A stretch of 64,000 bases of DNA from Amaurobius ferox (GCA_951213105.1 OX578155.1:37548484-37612483), one strand, 5' to 3'; shown: positions 11,901-24,014, counted from the first letter of the stretch. The notes: generated by a model from the letters alone, not told the origin. A program made the numbers and translations.

Positions 11901-12202
11901 TGTTGTTGTTGTTGTTGAGACCCAGACCGTCTGACCTACCAGAAATGTGTAAGATAACAGTTTGGACGGCCGGGAAGAGCCACCCAATTTAGACCGGAAC
12001 CCAGTGGGGGAGGCATCCACAGGGACCATACCTTCCAACCCCTACCACCAACCTCTCGGAAGGACTTGCGGACCCACATGTTTAACGTGATCGTACTCAG
12101 CGTACTCGACACGGCGGCAGTTATGGCAGCGGAGGGTACCGAACCCGGGCCTAACGAGTACAATTCCCGCGCGTTAACCACTGGGCTACCGCGCCCGATA
12201 TC
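11901..12202 (-). mobile_element. tRNA-derived SINE, copy 1
   Basis: On the minus strand the element starts GGGCGCGGTAGCCCAGTGG (box A-like, TAGCCCAGTGGTTAACGCG), then CCCGGGTTCGGTACCC (box B-like), a body with GTGGGTCCGCAAGTCCTTCC and GGGTTCCGGTCTAAATTGGG, and a 3' end GTCTGGGTCTCAACAACAAC with a short (AAC)n tail. TTAGGA occurs at both 11895-11900 and 12203-12208 and may be the target duplication. A second full copy lies at 54049-54357, and 3' tails at 41823-41868. Transcription by RNA polymerase III is inferred from the boxes. Confidence 0.85.
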
Positions 12203-12208
12203 TTAGGA

Positions 12209-12876
12209 AGCAACGATGTCTGAATGAAAAAGCAGGCACCTTTTGATATAAACAACAAGTTTTATTCTTAAACTGAAGAAATGATAAATTAAACTCGATT
12301 AACGTAATTAACAATAATATACATAGTCCACCCTTTCTACCATCGTCTACATCCCCATACGCCAAGCTACACGTATTAACTCGTATCATCTTTCGCAATC
12401 TCGTACTTCACACTTCTCCTTTTTATAACCTGGTTGCCAGTACCCTCTACCGTCCGCAATCTGCGCGGCTACTATTTTAATTTAAATTCTTTTTTTCCCG
12501 GGGAAGACACTGCTTGAAAAATAAGAAGTCGAAAATAGAAATTGTCAACCCTTACAAGGAGTCTAAACACGACTATTTATTCATACTCGCAAAATCATTA
12601 GCAATATGTAATTGACTTTTAATTTATATCCCTTTACTTAAATGACAATTGGCGATTTCAAGGGGATAAAAATGCAAAACCATTACAGAAAAATAATTTT
12701 TGGCCACGGACCTTTTTTGGATCACATAAATTACTTCCATATTAAATCAACTTCTGATTGCATTTGCAACTACTTTGGCCATATTGATCATTATATATTT
12801 TCTCGTCCCCATACTAAAAATTTTCATTTATCAAAAGTTTAGATAAATGAAAAATTGATAAATGAATAATAATGAT
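12209..12876. other. Intergenic; ends in an imperfect (GATAAAT)n stretch
   Basis: No gene recognised. The last 35 bases (GATAAATGAAAAATTGATAA and on) form a GATAAAT-type low-complexity tract that resumes at 13789 on the far side of family A copy 2, so the element sits inside this tract. Confidence 0.5.
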
Positions 12877-13788
12877 AAAAAAAATCTGATGTGACATGAC
12901 TTTCATTATATAAGGCAATGAATTTACTACTTTTACAGTTTAAAAAAATGTTATTCGTATACCAGATACTTATATTCTTCCCAAGATATTGAATTTTCTT
13001 CAATTAGTCGTCATTTTCATTGATTTAGCGTTATTTTTATCCATTTGGCGAGATTTTCGTTAATTTGGCAATATTTAAAAATGTCGCCAAGTTGCCGACA
13101 TTCCGCTAAATTCGTCGCCAGAATCTCGCCAAGCGTTATGGACGGAGAAATAAGTTATTCTTATAGCAGATAAATGACTATTGGCGTTCAAATACAAAAG
13201 TATTACTCAAACACTCAAAGGATCATTTCTATTGAATAGGTCGAGTTAGATCCACGAGAATGATGTCACCAAATTTATCACATGATTTTACATATGAGAA
13301 GTAAACATGTTTCTTAACAGTTCATTTTTTTTAATTTATGGGATTTTTTGATAAATTTATTTGAAAAATATGCAATATCTCGAGAACGGTTCATGTTAGC
13401 GTTCTAAAGTTTATGTCAATCGTTTTCTAAGGAAAAATTTCATAAATGTATATTTGCGTAACGTGATTAAAGGTTCTGATTTTTTGATGATTTTTTAAAA
13501 TTTCACTCGAAAGTTTAAGGGGTTCTGAACATTCGATTGTGTTTTAAAGCAATAGGATTCTAGTATTAACGGATTGTGATATTTGTACCAAATTTCATTC
13601 GAATCGCTCCATTCGTTCGTGAGATATCATCTCCACAGACTCACTGACACACACACAGACATCACTTCAAAAATGTTCGATTCGTGATCAGGGATGCTTG
13701 AAACGTGCTCTCCCGTCGAAAACTCGAATTCGAATTTTCGACCCCGTCATAATACTTTCCTTATACAGTATGTATATAAAGAAAGTAA
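12877..13788 (-). mobile_element. Family A repeat, copy 2
   Basis: Reverse orientation: AAATCTGATGTG at 12880, the GGCGA/TCGCC box cluster at 13025-13135, core CTCGAGAACGGTTCATG at about 13380, a very short (CA)n tract (13648-13660), and the terminal palindrome ending at 13788. It has the shortest microsatellite of the copies, giving a total of about 910 bp. Confidence 0.75.
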
Positions 13789-14363
13789 TGAAATGATAAA
13801 TGAATAATGATAAAGGATAAATGATAAATGATAAATGAATAATAACATTTAAATATCAGACTAGAATATGTTGAAGACCCAGACCGTCCGACTCATCCAG
13901 AGGACATGAGCAACTATTTGGACGGCCGGAGACTAGAATGTGTAATAGTGTCTAATTTTATTATAATTTTAAACTAATTGTTTACTTCATATAATCCAAA
14001 TATTTAAATTTTTAAATTTACTGTCTTTCTTTTGACTTGATTGAGCAAACTTAAACGCCTTTTAAAGTGCAACCGTGACATCCTTATATTTAACTATCAA
14101 CAACATGAGGAAATAAATCGCAACGAAGGACGCCAAGCAGAAGCTGCAACGTCACTAACCAATTAAAAAGTCCGTATATTGAAACGTAATTGTCCGCCTT
14201 TTAACCAGCAGATACACGGTTTGAGCAGTTATTGAGTAAGAGTGAAGGAAATTAAAATAATCCACTGATACGACTTAGACATACCCACAGACATTTCAAA
14301 ATCCTATATACGCAGCACGTGGCTTTGCCAATATGATGCAAAGAATTTACTTCTTTCACAGTG
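13789..14363. other. Intergenic with a solo minisatellite/SINE-tail unit at 13868-13936
   Basis: GTTGAAGACCCAGACCGTCC to GGACGGCCGGAGA is the reverse complement of the second minisatellite unit at 2411-2494. The rest is AT-rich and shows no gene. Confidence 0.5.
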
Positions 14364-15503
14364 AAAAAAATTTGATGTGGGCAGCACATGACTTTCCTTA
14401 CATAATGCAATAAATTTACTACTTTTACAGTAAAAAAAATAGATTATTTTTATAGTAGATATTTATATTCTTTCCAAGATATTAAATTTTCGTCAATGAG
14501 TCGTCATTTTCATTGATTTAGCGTCATTTTTTATCCATTTGGCGAGTTTTTCGTTAATTTAGCAACATTTAAAAAAGTCGCCAGGTTGGTGACATTCCAC
14601 CAAGTTTGTCGCCAAGTTGGTGACATTCCACCAAGCTCGTCGCCAAAATCTCGCCAAACGTTATGGACGGAGAAATAAATTATTCTTACAGCAGATAAAT
14701 GACTAGTGGCGTTCAAATACAAAAGTATTACTCAAAGTATCTTTTTTCATGAATGGAACGAGCTAGATCCGCGAGAATGATGTCACCCAATTTATCGCAT
14801 GGTATTACATATGAAAAAGGAACATGTTTCTCAATAGGAAATATTTTTTTTTATTTTATATGACCTTTTGATAATTTTTTTTGAAAAATGAGCAATATCT
14901 CAAGAACGGTGCATTTTAGCATTCTAAAATTTATGTCAATCGTTTTCTAATGAAACATTGAATAAGAAATGTCTATTTGCGTAACTTTATAAGAGGTTTT
15001 GATTTTTTGACGATTTTTTCAAAATTTCACTCGACAATTTAGGGGGTTCTGAACATTCGATTGCGTATAAAAACAATAGTCTTCCAGTGTTTGCGGATTG
15101 TAATTTTTGTAACAAATTTCGTTGGAATCTGTCCATTCGTTCGTCCGTTATAGTCTCCATAGACTCATTGACACACACACACACACACACACATACTTTC
15201 ACACACACACACATACTTTCACACACACACACACACACACATACTTTCACATACACACACACACACATACTTTCACACACACACACACACATACTTTCAC
15301 ACACACACACACACATACATACTTTCACACACACACACACACACATACTTTCACACACACACACACACACACAGACATCACTTTAAAAATGTTCGATTTG
15401 TGATCAGAGATACTTGAACAGTGTTCTCCCGTCAAAAACTCGAATTCGAATTTTCGACCTCATCACAATATTTTCCTTATACATTATTGTATATAAGGAA
15501 AGT
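14364..15503 (-). mobile_element. Family A repeat, copy 3, with expanded compound microsatellite
   Basis: Same order of parts as copy 2. The (CA)n tract (15170-15373) has grown into seven (CA)n blocks separated by ATACTTTCA, so the element reaches 1.14 kb. A duplicated GACATTCCACCAAG..TCGTCGCCAA also lies at 14590-14645. Confidence 0.75.
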
Positions 15504-15943
15504 AAAAGTGATGTATAAAATCTACAGCACAGTGTATCCAGCGTTGAATTATACCTATGGCGCTTTTTCGTATGACAACATGTACAGCTATTTCGAAGTT
15601 CCCAGTTAACTTATATTTCGCGCAATTCTAAATTGACAATTATCGTTATTGATAGCATCCGCAATAAGCAATATCGTTCATAAATTAAAATATTTTAATT
15701 ATATATTCTTCAACTTTGCGTCAGATTTAATAATTTAGCGTCATTATTGCAATTTTTACGATATTTTAGTCAATCTGATTCCAAATCTCACTAAGCTGGC
15801 GATATTTGCGCTAAATCAGTCGCCAATTTCGTCGAAGTTGATGCCAAAGCGAGCAAACGAAAATTAAATATTTAATTTAATTTTTATCGGGACACGAACT
15901 ATTTGTTGATTAATTAAATAGGTTTAAAATCAAATCGACACCT
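15504..15943. other. Short intergenic gap with a worn family A-like segment
   Basis: Positions 15715-15850 contain AATTTAGCGTCATTATTGC, CTGGCGATATTTGCGCTAAA and CAGTCGCCAATTTCGTCG. These are the GGCGA/TCGCC boxes and GCGTCATT words of family A at higher divergence, suggesting an older copy between copies 3 and 4. Confidence 0.45.
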
Positions 15944-16903
15944 TTTTACTTTCCTTATATACACGATATATAAAGAAAGTATTGTGATGGGGTCGAAAAT
16001 TCGAATTCGAGTTTTCGACGGCAAGCACGTTTCAAGCATCCCTGATCACGCATCAAGCATTTTTGAAATGATGTCTGTGTGTGTGTGTGTGTATGTGTGT
16101 GTGTGTATCTGTGAGTCTGTGGAGATGATAACTGACGAACGAATGAACCGATTCGAACGAAATTTGGTACAAAAATCACAATCCGTAAACACTGGAAGCC
16201 TATTGTTTTTATACGCAATCGAATGTTCAGAACCCCCTAAATTTTCGAGTGAAATTTTGAAAAAATCGTCAAAAAATCAAAACCGCTAATAAAGTTACGC
16301 AAGTAGACATTTCATATGTAATTTTTCATTAGAAAACGATTGACATAAATTTTAGAACGCTACGGTGAACCGTTCTTGAGATATTGCACATTTTTAAAAT
16401 AAAATTATTAAAAAGACATAAAAAATAAAGAAAAATATTTCCTATTGAGAAACATATTCACTTCTCATATGTAATACCATGCGATAAATAGAGTGACATC
16501 ATTCTCGTGGATCTAGCTCGTTCTATTCATGAAAAAAGATACTTTGAGTAATACTATTGTATTTGAACGCCAATAGTCTTTTATCTGCTATAAGAATAAC
16601 ATATTTCTTCGTCCATAACACTTGGCGAGATTTTGGCGACGAATTTGGTTTGATGTTGCCAACTTGGCGACTTTTTAAATGTTGATAAATTAACGAAAAA
16701 CTCGCCAAATGGATAAAAATGACGCTAAATCAATGACGACTCATTGATGATGACGACATGGAAAATGACGACTCATTGACGAAAATTCAATATCTTGGAA
16801 AGAATATAAATAACTATTATAAAAATAAGCTATTTTTTTACTGTAAAAGTAGTAAATTCATTGCATTATATAAGGAAAGTCATGTGCTGCCCACATCAGA
16901 TTT
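15944..16903 (+). mobile_element. Family A repeat, copy 4
   Basis: Plus orientation, head-to-head with copy 3. Terminal palindrome at 15948-15981, (TG)n at 16075-16107, core near 16375, GGCGA boxes 16620-16720 with a small local duplication of GACGACTCATTGA (16735-16785), and closing end TCATGTGCTGCCCACATCAG at about 16880-16900. Confidence 0.75.
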
Positions 16904-17792
16904 AAATATGTACGGTTATAAATTAAATAAAAGGTTTAAATATGGCGGGATATCGCTAATTTGGCGGACTATGGCAAGTTGGTGATACCTCGCCAAATCC
17001 GTTGCTGAATTTTTTGCTAAACGTTTCAGAGACGGACGAATGGAGAGCTGGGTTCTCTTATAATGAATTTTAATTACGTTGAAATATTTTTTGTTAATTT
17101 TTAAGAAATTTTTGAAAAATCTGTTTCGTTGGTCTAAATGATCAAAATTATAACATGTAACCCTGCACTTTAAAGGACTTGAATAAAATCTGTGAATTGA
17201 TGCCATTGTTGCCCATGTACTCCATAACTTGTCCTCATCTCCAAGTTACGAATGATGTCACGAACACAAAAATTGTATAGCGGCTTTTTCTCACAATAAT
17301 GACTGAAAATATTAAGTATCATAATCATTGAGCCCTAAATAATCCCTTGCACCATTATGTGAAATTTTGTCCTATGCTGCCATGTTAAAACAAATATAAG
17401 ATATCGAAGAAACATCGAACTTTTCACTCAAATTTTAAAAAATTCTATCTAGTTCCAGATTTTCCGATAACAAAGCCGCATATTAAGTTTCGTGAAAATC
17501 CATCGCTATTTGCGGCAACTACTTGTGTACACAAGAAATTGACCACGAACATACATACAGACAGAAAGACGGACATAATTGCAAAAATAGTCAAAACGTG
17601 TTCAGGAGGTCTTAAAACATATATTGGCATCAAAATCTCGAATTTTCATGAAAAGAATATTTCCTCTATATTATATTACATAGTATGAGAGAGTTATAAA
17701 TATCGTAAAAAATTAGCTTGGAATCATCTATTAAACTGACTGTAAAAGGCATAACCTGGACAATGAAGCTTATTCTAATTTAGGTTTCACAA
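16904..17792. other. Worn family A-like segment, then a dispersed repeat with CATACATACAGACAG
   Basis: Positions 16935-17040 (ATGGCGGGATATCGCTAATT, CCTCGCCAAATCCGTTGC, ACGTTTCAGAGACGG) look like an old diverged family A box cluster. Positions 17400-17690 contain TTTCGTGAAAATCCATCGCT and CGAACATACATACAGACAGA, the arrangement shared by many arthropod interspersed repeats (compare 22860-22985). No gene is seen. Confidence 0.45.
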
Positions 17793-18711
17793 TTAAAAAA
17801 ATCTGATGTTAGCAACACATGACTTTCCTTATATAATGCAATGAATTTACTACTTTAACAGTTAAAAAAACGTTATTCTTACAGTAGATACTTATATTCT
17901 TTCCAAGATATTGAATTTTCTTCAATTAGTCGTCATTTTCATTGATTTAGGGTCATTTTCATCCATTTGGCGAGATTTTTGTTAATTTGGCAACAATTAA
18001 AAATGTCGCCAAGTTGGCGACATTCCGCGAAATTCGTCGCCAAAATCTCGCCAAGCGTTCTGGACGGAGAAATAAGTTATTCTTACAGCAGACTATTGGC
18101 GTTCAAATACAAAAGTATTACTCAAAGTATCTTTTTTCCTGAATGGAACGAGCTAATTCCACGAGAATGATGTCACCCAATTTATCGCATGGTATTACAT
18201 ATGAAAAGTGAACATGTTTCTCAATAGGAAATATTTTTTTTATTTTATATGACTTTTTGATATTTTTTTGAAAAATGAGCAATATCTCGAGAACGGTTCG
18301 TGTTAGCGTTCTAAAATGTATGTCAATCGTTTTCTAATGAAAAATGTCATAAGAAATGTCTATTTGCCTAATTTTATTAACGGTTTTGATTTTTTGACGA
18401 TTTTTTCAAAATTTAACTCGAAAATTTAGGAGAGGTCTGAACATTCGATTGCGTATAAAAGCAATAGGCCTCCAGCGTTTACGGATTGTGATTTTTGTAC
18501 CAAATTTCGTTCGAATCGGTCCATTCGTTCGTCAGTTATCGGCTCCACAGATTCACTGACACACACACACACACACACACAGACATCACTTCGAAAATAT
18601 TTGATTCGTGATCAGGGATGCTTGAAACGTGTTCTCCCATCGAAAACTCGAATTCGAATTTTCGACCCCGTCGCAATACTTTCCTTATACATTATGTATA
18701 TAAGGAAAATA
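17793..18711 (-). mobile_element. Family A repeat, copy 5
   Basis: Reverse orientation. Opening end AAATCTGATGTTAGCAACAC, box cluster 17965-18060, core TCGAGAACGGTTCGTGTTAG, (CA)n at 18558-18582, and terminal palindrome ending in AAGGAAAATAA rather than AAGGAAAGTAA. Confidence 0.75.
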
Positions 18712-19301
18712 ATAATATATATCTTTAAAATAAAGAACACGAGAATTTCTAATTAGCAACCAATCAATTTTTTTAATTAAAGAAAAGTGTTAAGAAACTT
18801 CTAAATGCATTGTAAAAATGAATTCGAATTTTTGTCTTCATTTATATATTTTTCGACACATTATAATAGGTAGGGCAAAGAAACTAATGAAGCCAATTGC
18901 CTTAAACAAAAATATTCCACCCAAATCTTTAGAAATCCGTTCCTACACCGAAAAGCCTGCAACATCCATTGCACGACATCTAGATTGGTCTCCCATCCGA
19001 CGGGACTCTGACCAAGTGAATCCGGTGTTCTTTGAAATCCAACATCAGCTAGGTTGGTCTACAGCCCAACAGAACGCTCGCCTCTAGTGAATATGTAATG
19101 TAATCGCATAACTTCAGTATATCATCTAGAACCGTCTCCAGCCGTAGAGGACGCTCGCCTCCATACATAGTGTAGATGCTAACTTAGAGCGGCTACCTAC
19201 AAAGAGCGGCTACCTCTGCACATGACTTTCCTTGAAGACTCATATTCAAGATCTCTTTATTGTTCAAAAGTTTAATAGCTCAAAATAACACGCGTAATTA
19301 T
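18712..19301. other. Intergenic with a small unassigned higher-GC block
   Basis: Positions 18950-19210 are richer in G+C and contain AACGCTCGCCTC and GACGCTCGCCTC 75 bp apart, hinting at an old duplication. An 89-codon frame (18818-19087) spans part of it but matches nothing I know. Confidence 0.4.
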
Positions 19302-20258
19302 TTAAAAAAATCTGATGTGGGCAGCACATGACTTTCCTTATATAATGCAATGAATTTACTACTTTTACAGTAAAAAAAATAGATTGTTTTTATAGTAGTT
19401 ATTTATATTCTTTCCAAGATATTGAATTTTCGTCAATGAGGCGTCATTTTCCATGTCGTCATCATCAATGAGTCGTTATTGATTTAGCGTCTTTTTTATC
19501 CATTTGGCGAGTTTTTCGTTAATTTAACAACATTTAAAAGTCGCCAAATTGGCGACATTCAGCCAAATTCTACGGCAAAATCTCGCCAAGAAAGAGTAAG
19601 TTAGACGAAGAAGTAAGTTATTCTTACAGCAGATAAATGACTATTGGTGTTCAAATACAAAAGTATTACTCAAAGTATCTTTTTTCTTGAATGGAACGAG
19701 CTAGATCCACGCGAATGATGTCACCCAATTTATCGCATGGTATTACAAATGAAAAGTGAACATGTTTCTCAATAGGAAATATTTTATTTTATTTTATATG
19801 ACTTTTTGATAATTTTTTTGAAAAATGTGCAATATATCGAGAGCGGTTCATGTTAGCGTTTTAAAAGTTATGTCAATCGTTTTCTATTGAAAAATTACAT
19901 AAGAAATGTGTATTTGTGAAACTTTATTAGAAGTTTTAATTTTTTGACGATTTTTTCAAAATTTCACTCGACAATTTAGGGGGGGGGGGGGGTTCTGAAC
20001 ATTCGACTGCGTATAAAAACAATAGGCTTCCACTGTTTACGGATTGTGATTTTTGTACCAAACTTCGAATCCGTCCATTCGTTCGTCAGTTATCGTCTCC
20101 ACAGACTCACTGGCACACACACACACACACACATCACTTCAAAAATGTTTGATTCGTGATCAGGGATGCTTGAAACGGGCTCTCCCGTCGAAAACTGGAA
20201 TTCGAATTTTCGAGCCCGTCACAATACTTTCCTTATACATTATGTATATAAGGAAATT
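19302..20258 (-). mobile_element. Family A repeat, copy 6
   Basis: Reverse orientation, complete. It carries the same duplicated ATGAGTCGT/ATGAGGCGT segment as copy 4 (19435-19480), implying these two are closer relatives. It has a G12 run at 19980-19991 and a short (CA)n at 20113-20132. Confidence 0.75.
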
Positions 20259-20408
20259 AATTACGCTGAATTTGCAGTTTTAATTCAATTATCGCTGTAT
20301 TGACAACAGATTATTTTCAAGCGTGTCTTTGCGAATATGCGAAAGAAATGAAATATCTCAAGAACGGTTAGTCTTAGAGTAATGAGGGTTGGTATGCTTT
20401 TCATCGCC

Positions 20409-20472
20409 AAAAATTACGTATAAAACTGGCGTATGCTCAAATAATTGATATATTTGAGCATACGTAATTTTT
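20409..20472. repeat. Nested palindrome
   Basis: Inner arms CGTATGCTCAAATA (20430-20443) and TATTTGAGCATACG (20451-20464) are exact reverse complements across a 7-base loop. Outer arms AAAAATTACGTA (20409-20420) and TACGTAATTTTT (20461-20472) are also exact complements. The right outer arm runs directly into the hairpin end of family A copy 7. Confidence 0.85.
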
Positions 20473-20596
20473 ACTTTCCTTATATACATAATGTATAAGG
20501 AAAGTATTGTGACGGGGTCGAAAATTCGAATTCCAGTTTCGACGGGAGAGCACGTTTCAAGCATCCCTGATCACGAATCAAACATTTTTGAGGCGA

Positions 20597-20640
<44 letters not shown>

Positions 20641-21376
20641 TATGTGTATGTGTGTGTGTGTGTGTGTAAAAGTGTGTGTGTGTGTGTGTGTGTGTCAGTG
20701 AGCCTGTGGAGACGATATATCACGAACGAATGGAGTGATTCGAATGAAATTTGGTACAAAAATCACAATCCGTGAATACTGGAAGCCTATTGTTTTTAAA
20801 CGTAATCGAATGTTCAGAACTCCCCTTTCGAGTGAAAGTTTTAAAAAATCACCAAAAAATCAAAACCTTCAATAAAGTTACGTAAATAGACATTTTTTAT
20901 GTAATTTTTCCTTAGAAAACGATTGACATAAACTTTAGAACGCTAGCGTGAACCGTTCTCGAGATATTGCACATTTTTCAAATAAATTTATAAAAAAATC
21001 CCATAAATTTAAAAAATATATATTAACTGTTGAGAAACATGTTCACTTTTCATATGTAATATCATGCGATAAATTTGGTGACATCATTCTCGTGGATCTA
21101 GCTCGTTCCATTCATAAGAAAAGATACTTTGAGTAATACATTTGTATTTGGACGCCAATAGTCATTTATCTGCTATAAGAATAACTTATTTCTTCGTCCT
21201 TAACGCTTGGCGAGATTTTGGCGACGAATTTGGCGAAATGTCGCCAACTTGGCGAATTTTTAAATGTTGCCAAATTAACAAAAATCTCGCCAAGTGGATA
21301 AAAATGACGCTAAATCTATGAAAATGACGACTAATTAACGAAAATTCAATATCTTTGAAAGAATATAAGTATCTGT
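20468..21376 (+). mobile_element. Family A repeat, copy 7 (closing end missing)
   Basis: Plus orientation from the terminal palindrome through a long (TG)n compound tract (20600-20697) and the box cluster (21205-21330), matching the family up to GAATATAAGTATCTG. It then changes to unrelated sequence, so the last 50-60 bases (AAAGTAGTAAATTC to CATCAGATTTT) are absent. Confidence 0.75.
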
Positions 21377-21631
21377 CGAGTGGTAATTCCCACACGTCCG
21401 GTTTGGGCGCGATAAATACAAACAATGTTCTTTAAACATTAAGTTAACGGCTGCCTTGTTGTATAGTTTAACCTGAAAATTAGGTAATAGTTAAAAGGTT
21501 TGGAAATGAGGATTAGATTTAAAATAAAAAATAATAGTGTAGTTACATATTTAACATTTAAAATCATGAAAAGATTTGGCCTTAAAACATGATCTTAAAA
21601 AGTTTGCTACAAATTCTCACACAAGGAATAT

Positions 21632-21920
21632 TCTTCGTCCATAACGCTTGGCGAGATTTTGCCGAAGAATTTGGTGGAATGTCGCCAATTTGGCGACTTT
21701 TTAAATGTTGCTAAATTAACGAAAAACTCGCTAAATGGATAAAAATGACGCTAAATAAATGACGCTAAATCAATGAAAATGACGACTCATTGACGAAAAT
21801 TCAATATCTTGGAAAGAATATAAAAAACTACTCTGAAAATAATCTATTCCTTTTTACTGTAAAAGTAGTAAATTCATTGCATTATATAAGTAAGTCATGT
21901 GCTGTCCACATCAGATTTTT
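21632..21920 (+). mobile_element. Family A repeat, copy 8 (closing third only)
   Basis: Begins at CTTCGTCCATAACGCTTGGC and runs to TGCTGTCCACATCAGATTTT. It could be a separate 5'-truncated insertion or the missing tail of copy 7, but its box cluster duplicates that of copy 7, so a separate copy fits better. Confidence 0.7.
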
Positions 21921-22990
21921 TTTTTCGTATTGGGATAAGTATTGGAATCGCGTAGAAAATCGCAACAAGTGCCAGATTTGGGCAGATTTACACATTTTAA
22001 CACCTCTAGGATACGAAAAAAAAATAGTTTCAACTTGACATCTGTTTGTATATCTGTGTTTGTGCAATGTATATATCTACTGTAACTCACAAACTAATTT
22101 TATGAAACCAAGTTTCATAAAATTCGGTAGGTAAGCCACTTGTGGGTCATCCTGATCTTGATAAGATTTTGGTACGATTCGGAAAAAAAGAATCTGTCTG
22201 TTTTTGTGAAATGGCCATCAAAAATGGGCAAAATCTGAAATAACAAAACTATTTATGCTAGAATATATCAATTAAATGCTTGTTTTACACGTAACTAGCA
22301 GCGATTACCCGGCGTTGCTCGGGATTTACGATGCAAATCTCTTTCGGTTCAGCCATTCTGCCGTGATGTTGGATCATGCATACATACATACATACCTTTC
22401 TTCTTTATATATATATATATATATATGGATTCAAACTAATAAAATTTGTTGAGTAAGCCTGTGAAAAATAAACTATGGCGATAGAGTTTCCATTTAAATT
22501 CATATTTCAAACCTGCGATTTTCAAAAGTGACTAATACGTTCAATAAACTCTCACAAAGATTTAATTGACTTTCACGGTTTAAACCAACGATTTCCAACT
22601 TTTCTCGTTGGGAATCATGAATTTAGAGAGTAGAACTCCTAGGAAAAAGGTTCATTTTCCATTAATATCTCGACAACCCCTGATCTCAGAAACTCGAAAC
22701 TCAGACTAAATTTATAAGGGGCTATTTTTAAGCCACTCAAAAAATTTCATTAAATTCGATGCAGCTGTTCTCTCGTGATGATGAGACAAGCGAAAGTTTG
22801 GTTTTTCATCAATATCGCGACAACCCCTGGTGTTAAAAACTTGAAACATGGACTAAATTTTAATTAGGACTGTTTCAAGACTACCCACAAAATTTCATCA
22901 AATTCGGTTCAGCCGTTCTCCCGTGATGTTGGATCATACATACATACATACATACATACATACTTTTCTTCTTTATATATATAGATGTTA
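21921..22990. repeat. Dispersed repeat family C region, with two about 200-bp internal units
   Basis: Positions 22286-22430 begin ACTAGCAGCGATTACCCGGC, run through TTCGGTTCAGCCATTCTGCC and (CATA)n, and end in CTTTATATATATATATATAT. Positions 22610-22985 repeat the theme: TCGACAACCCCTG...AACTCGAAACTCAGACTAAA, then TTTCAT.AAATTCG.T.CAGC.GTTCTC, occurring at 22660-22780 and 22808-22930, ending (CATA)n and CTTTATATATATAGAT. This is a widespread arthropod repeat layout. No protein is encoded. Confidence 0.6.
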
Positions 22991-23159
22991 GACGGCTGAA
23001 AGAATAAGACCGATCTAATTTCTCCAAAATTAATCTTTCGATATTTTAGTTAATCGATAGTTTAGTTCGATAATTTATTAATCGATAGTTTAGTTCGATA
23101 ATTTATTAATCGATATTTTAGTTTTTTCTGTTCTTTTGCCACGACGCGTTTGAAAATAC

Positions 23160-23335
23160 GCCTGGTCGCCAAATGAGAACGAAAATTTAAGAAAAACTGC
23201 AAATTCAGTGAAATTTTAAATAATTATCCGTTTTATTTTGCGCAATTTAAGCTCGATTTAATAAATTATGAAAGAAAGAAAAAATGAGTTTGAGTCTGTA
23301 CGGAAAGTCGTGTGCTGTCCACATCAGATTTTTTC
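23160..23335. repeat. Family D fragment, copy 2
   Basis: Matches 7480-7640: TTTTATTTTGCGCAATTTAA, GAAAGAAAGAAAAAATGAGT, then the family A-like end GTGCTGTCCACATCAGATTT. It starts near a GGTCGCCAAATGAGA word resembling the family A boxes. Confidence 0.55.
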
Positions 23336-23448
23336 TTCTTTACTGTACAGTACAACTTTTTCTAATTGGAACATTATTTGTACACGGAACAATATAAAAA
23401 TTGAGCTACCCTTTTTTTAGAAAATACCGGGAAAAAATTATATAGTTA

Positions 23449-23843
23449 CGAACTTGTAAAATGTTCGGGAGTACCCCCCCCCCTTCTCACTTTCTTCTTT
23501 TTCGAAAACCAGACGGAGAAAACAATTCAATGTAGTTCGTATCACGTCAACTCCTCTCCAACTGACTCCTTTTATGGACGTTCTATTTAGAAACTTCTTG
23601 AAATTTCTCATATCTCGTAGAATGCTGGTTATTTCGTAGTGTTTCTCGAACATTTGAAAAGTCGCTAAATTGACGATAAATCTCCAAATCTGATATCCCT
23701 TCCCCGAAATTCGGCATATGGCAATCATAGAATCATGTTATAGGATAGGATGCCTGTCTGGGTTGTGTTTCTCCGCCTGGTCTTCCAAAAAGACGAAAGT
23801 GAGAAGTGGTGGGGAAGAGACTCCCGGGCATTTTACAAGTTCG
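23449..23843. mobile_element. 395-bp element with about 75-bp inverted ends (MITE-like)
   Basis: The left arm from 23449 (CGAACTTGTAAAATG, CGGGAGT, CTTCTCACTTTCTTCTTTTT, CCAGACGGAGAAA) is matched in reverse by the right arm ending at 23843 (TTTCTCCGCCTGG, AAAAAGACGAAAGTGAGAAG, ACTCCCGGGCATTTTACAAG, TTCG). The arms span about 75 bp with scattered mismatches. The interior has no transposase. I cannot see a clear target duplication, so the superfamily is left open. Confidence 0.7.
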
Positions 23844-24014
23844 CAGCAATATGAAAGAATTTCGAATTTATTTATCGTAAATGGCCAGGCACTTAATACA
23901 TTCCATCGAATTTCGCATTTAAATACACTTTCGAATTAGAAGTAAGTGCTGAAACCAATAGCCAAAGCTTGGAAAGCGAAGTCGACTATGATGAAACGCG
24001 CTGTAGAATAGGAA

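Noticed and set aside
12100..12200. Second functional tRNA gene
   Set aside because: Same reason: tRNA-like head of a SINE with a long body and (AAC)n tail, found again at 54049.
14987..15403. Several open frames rich in Cys-Val or Thr-His
   Set aside because: All are translations of the CA/TG microsatellite within a family A copy.
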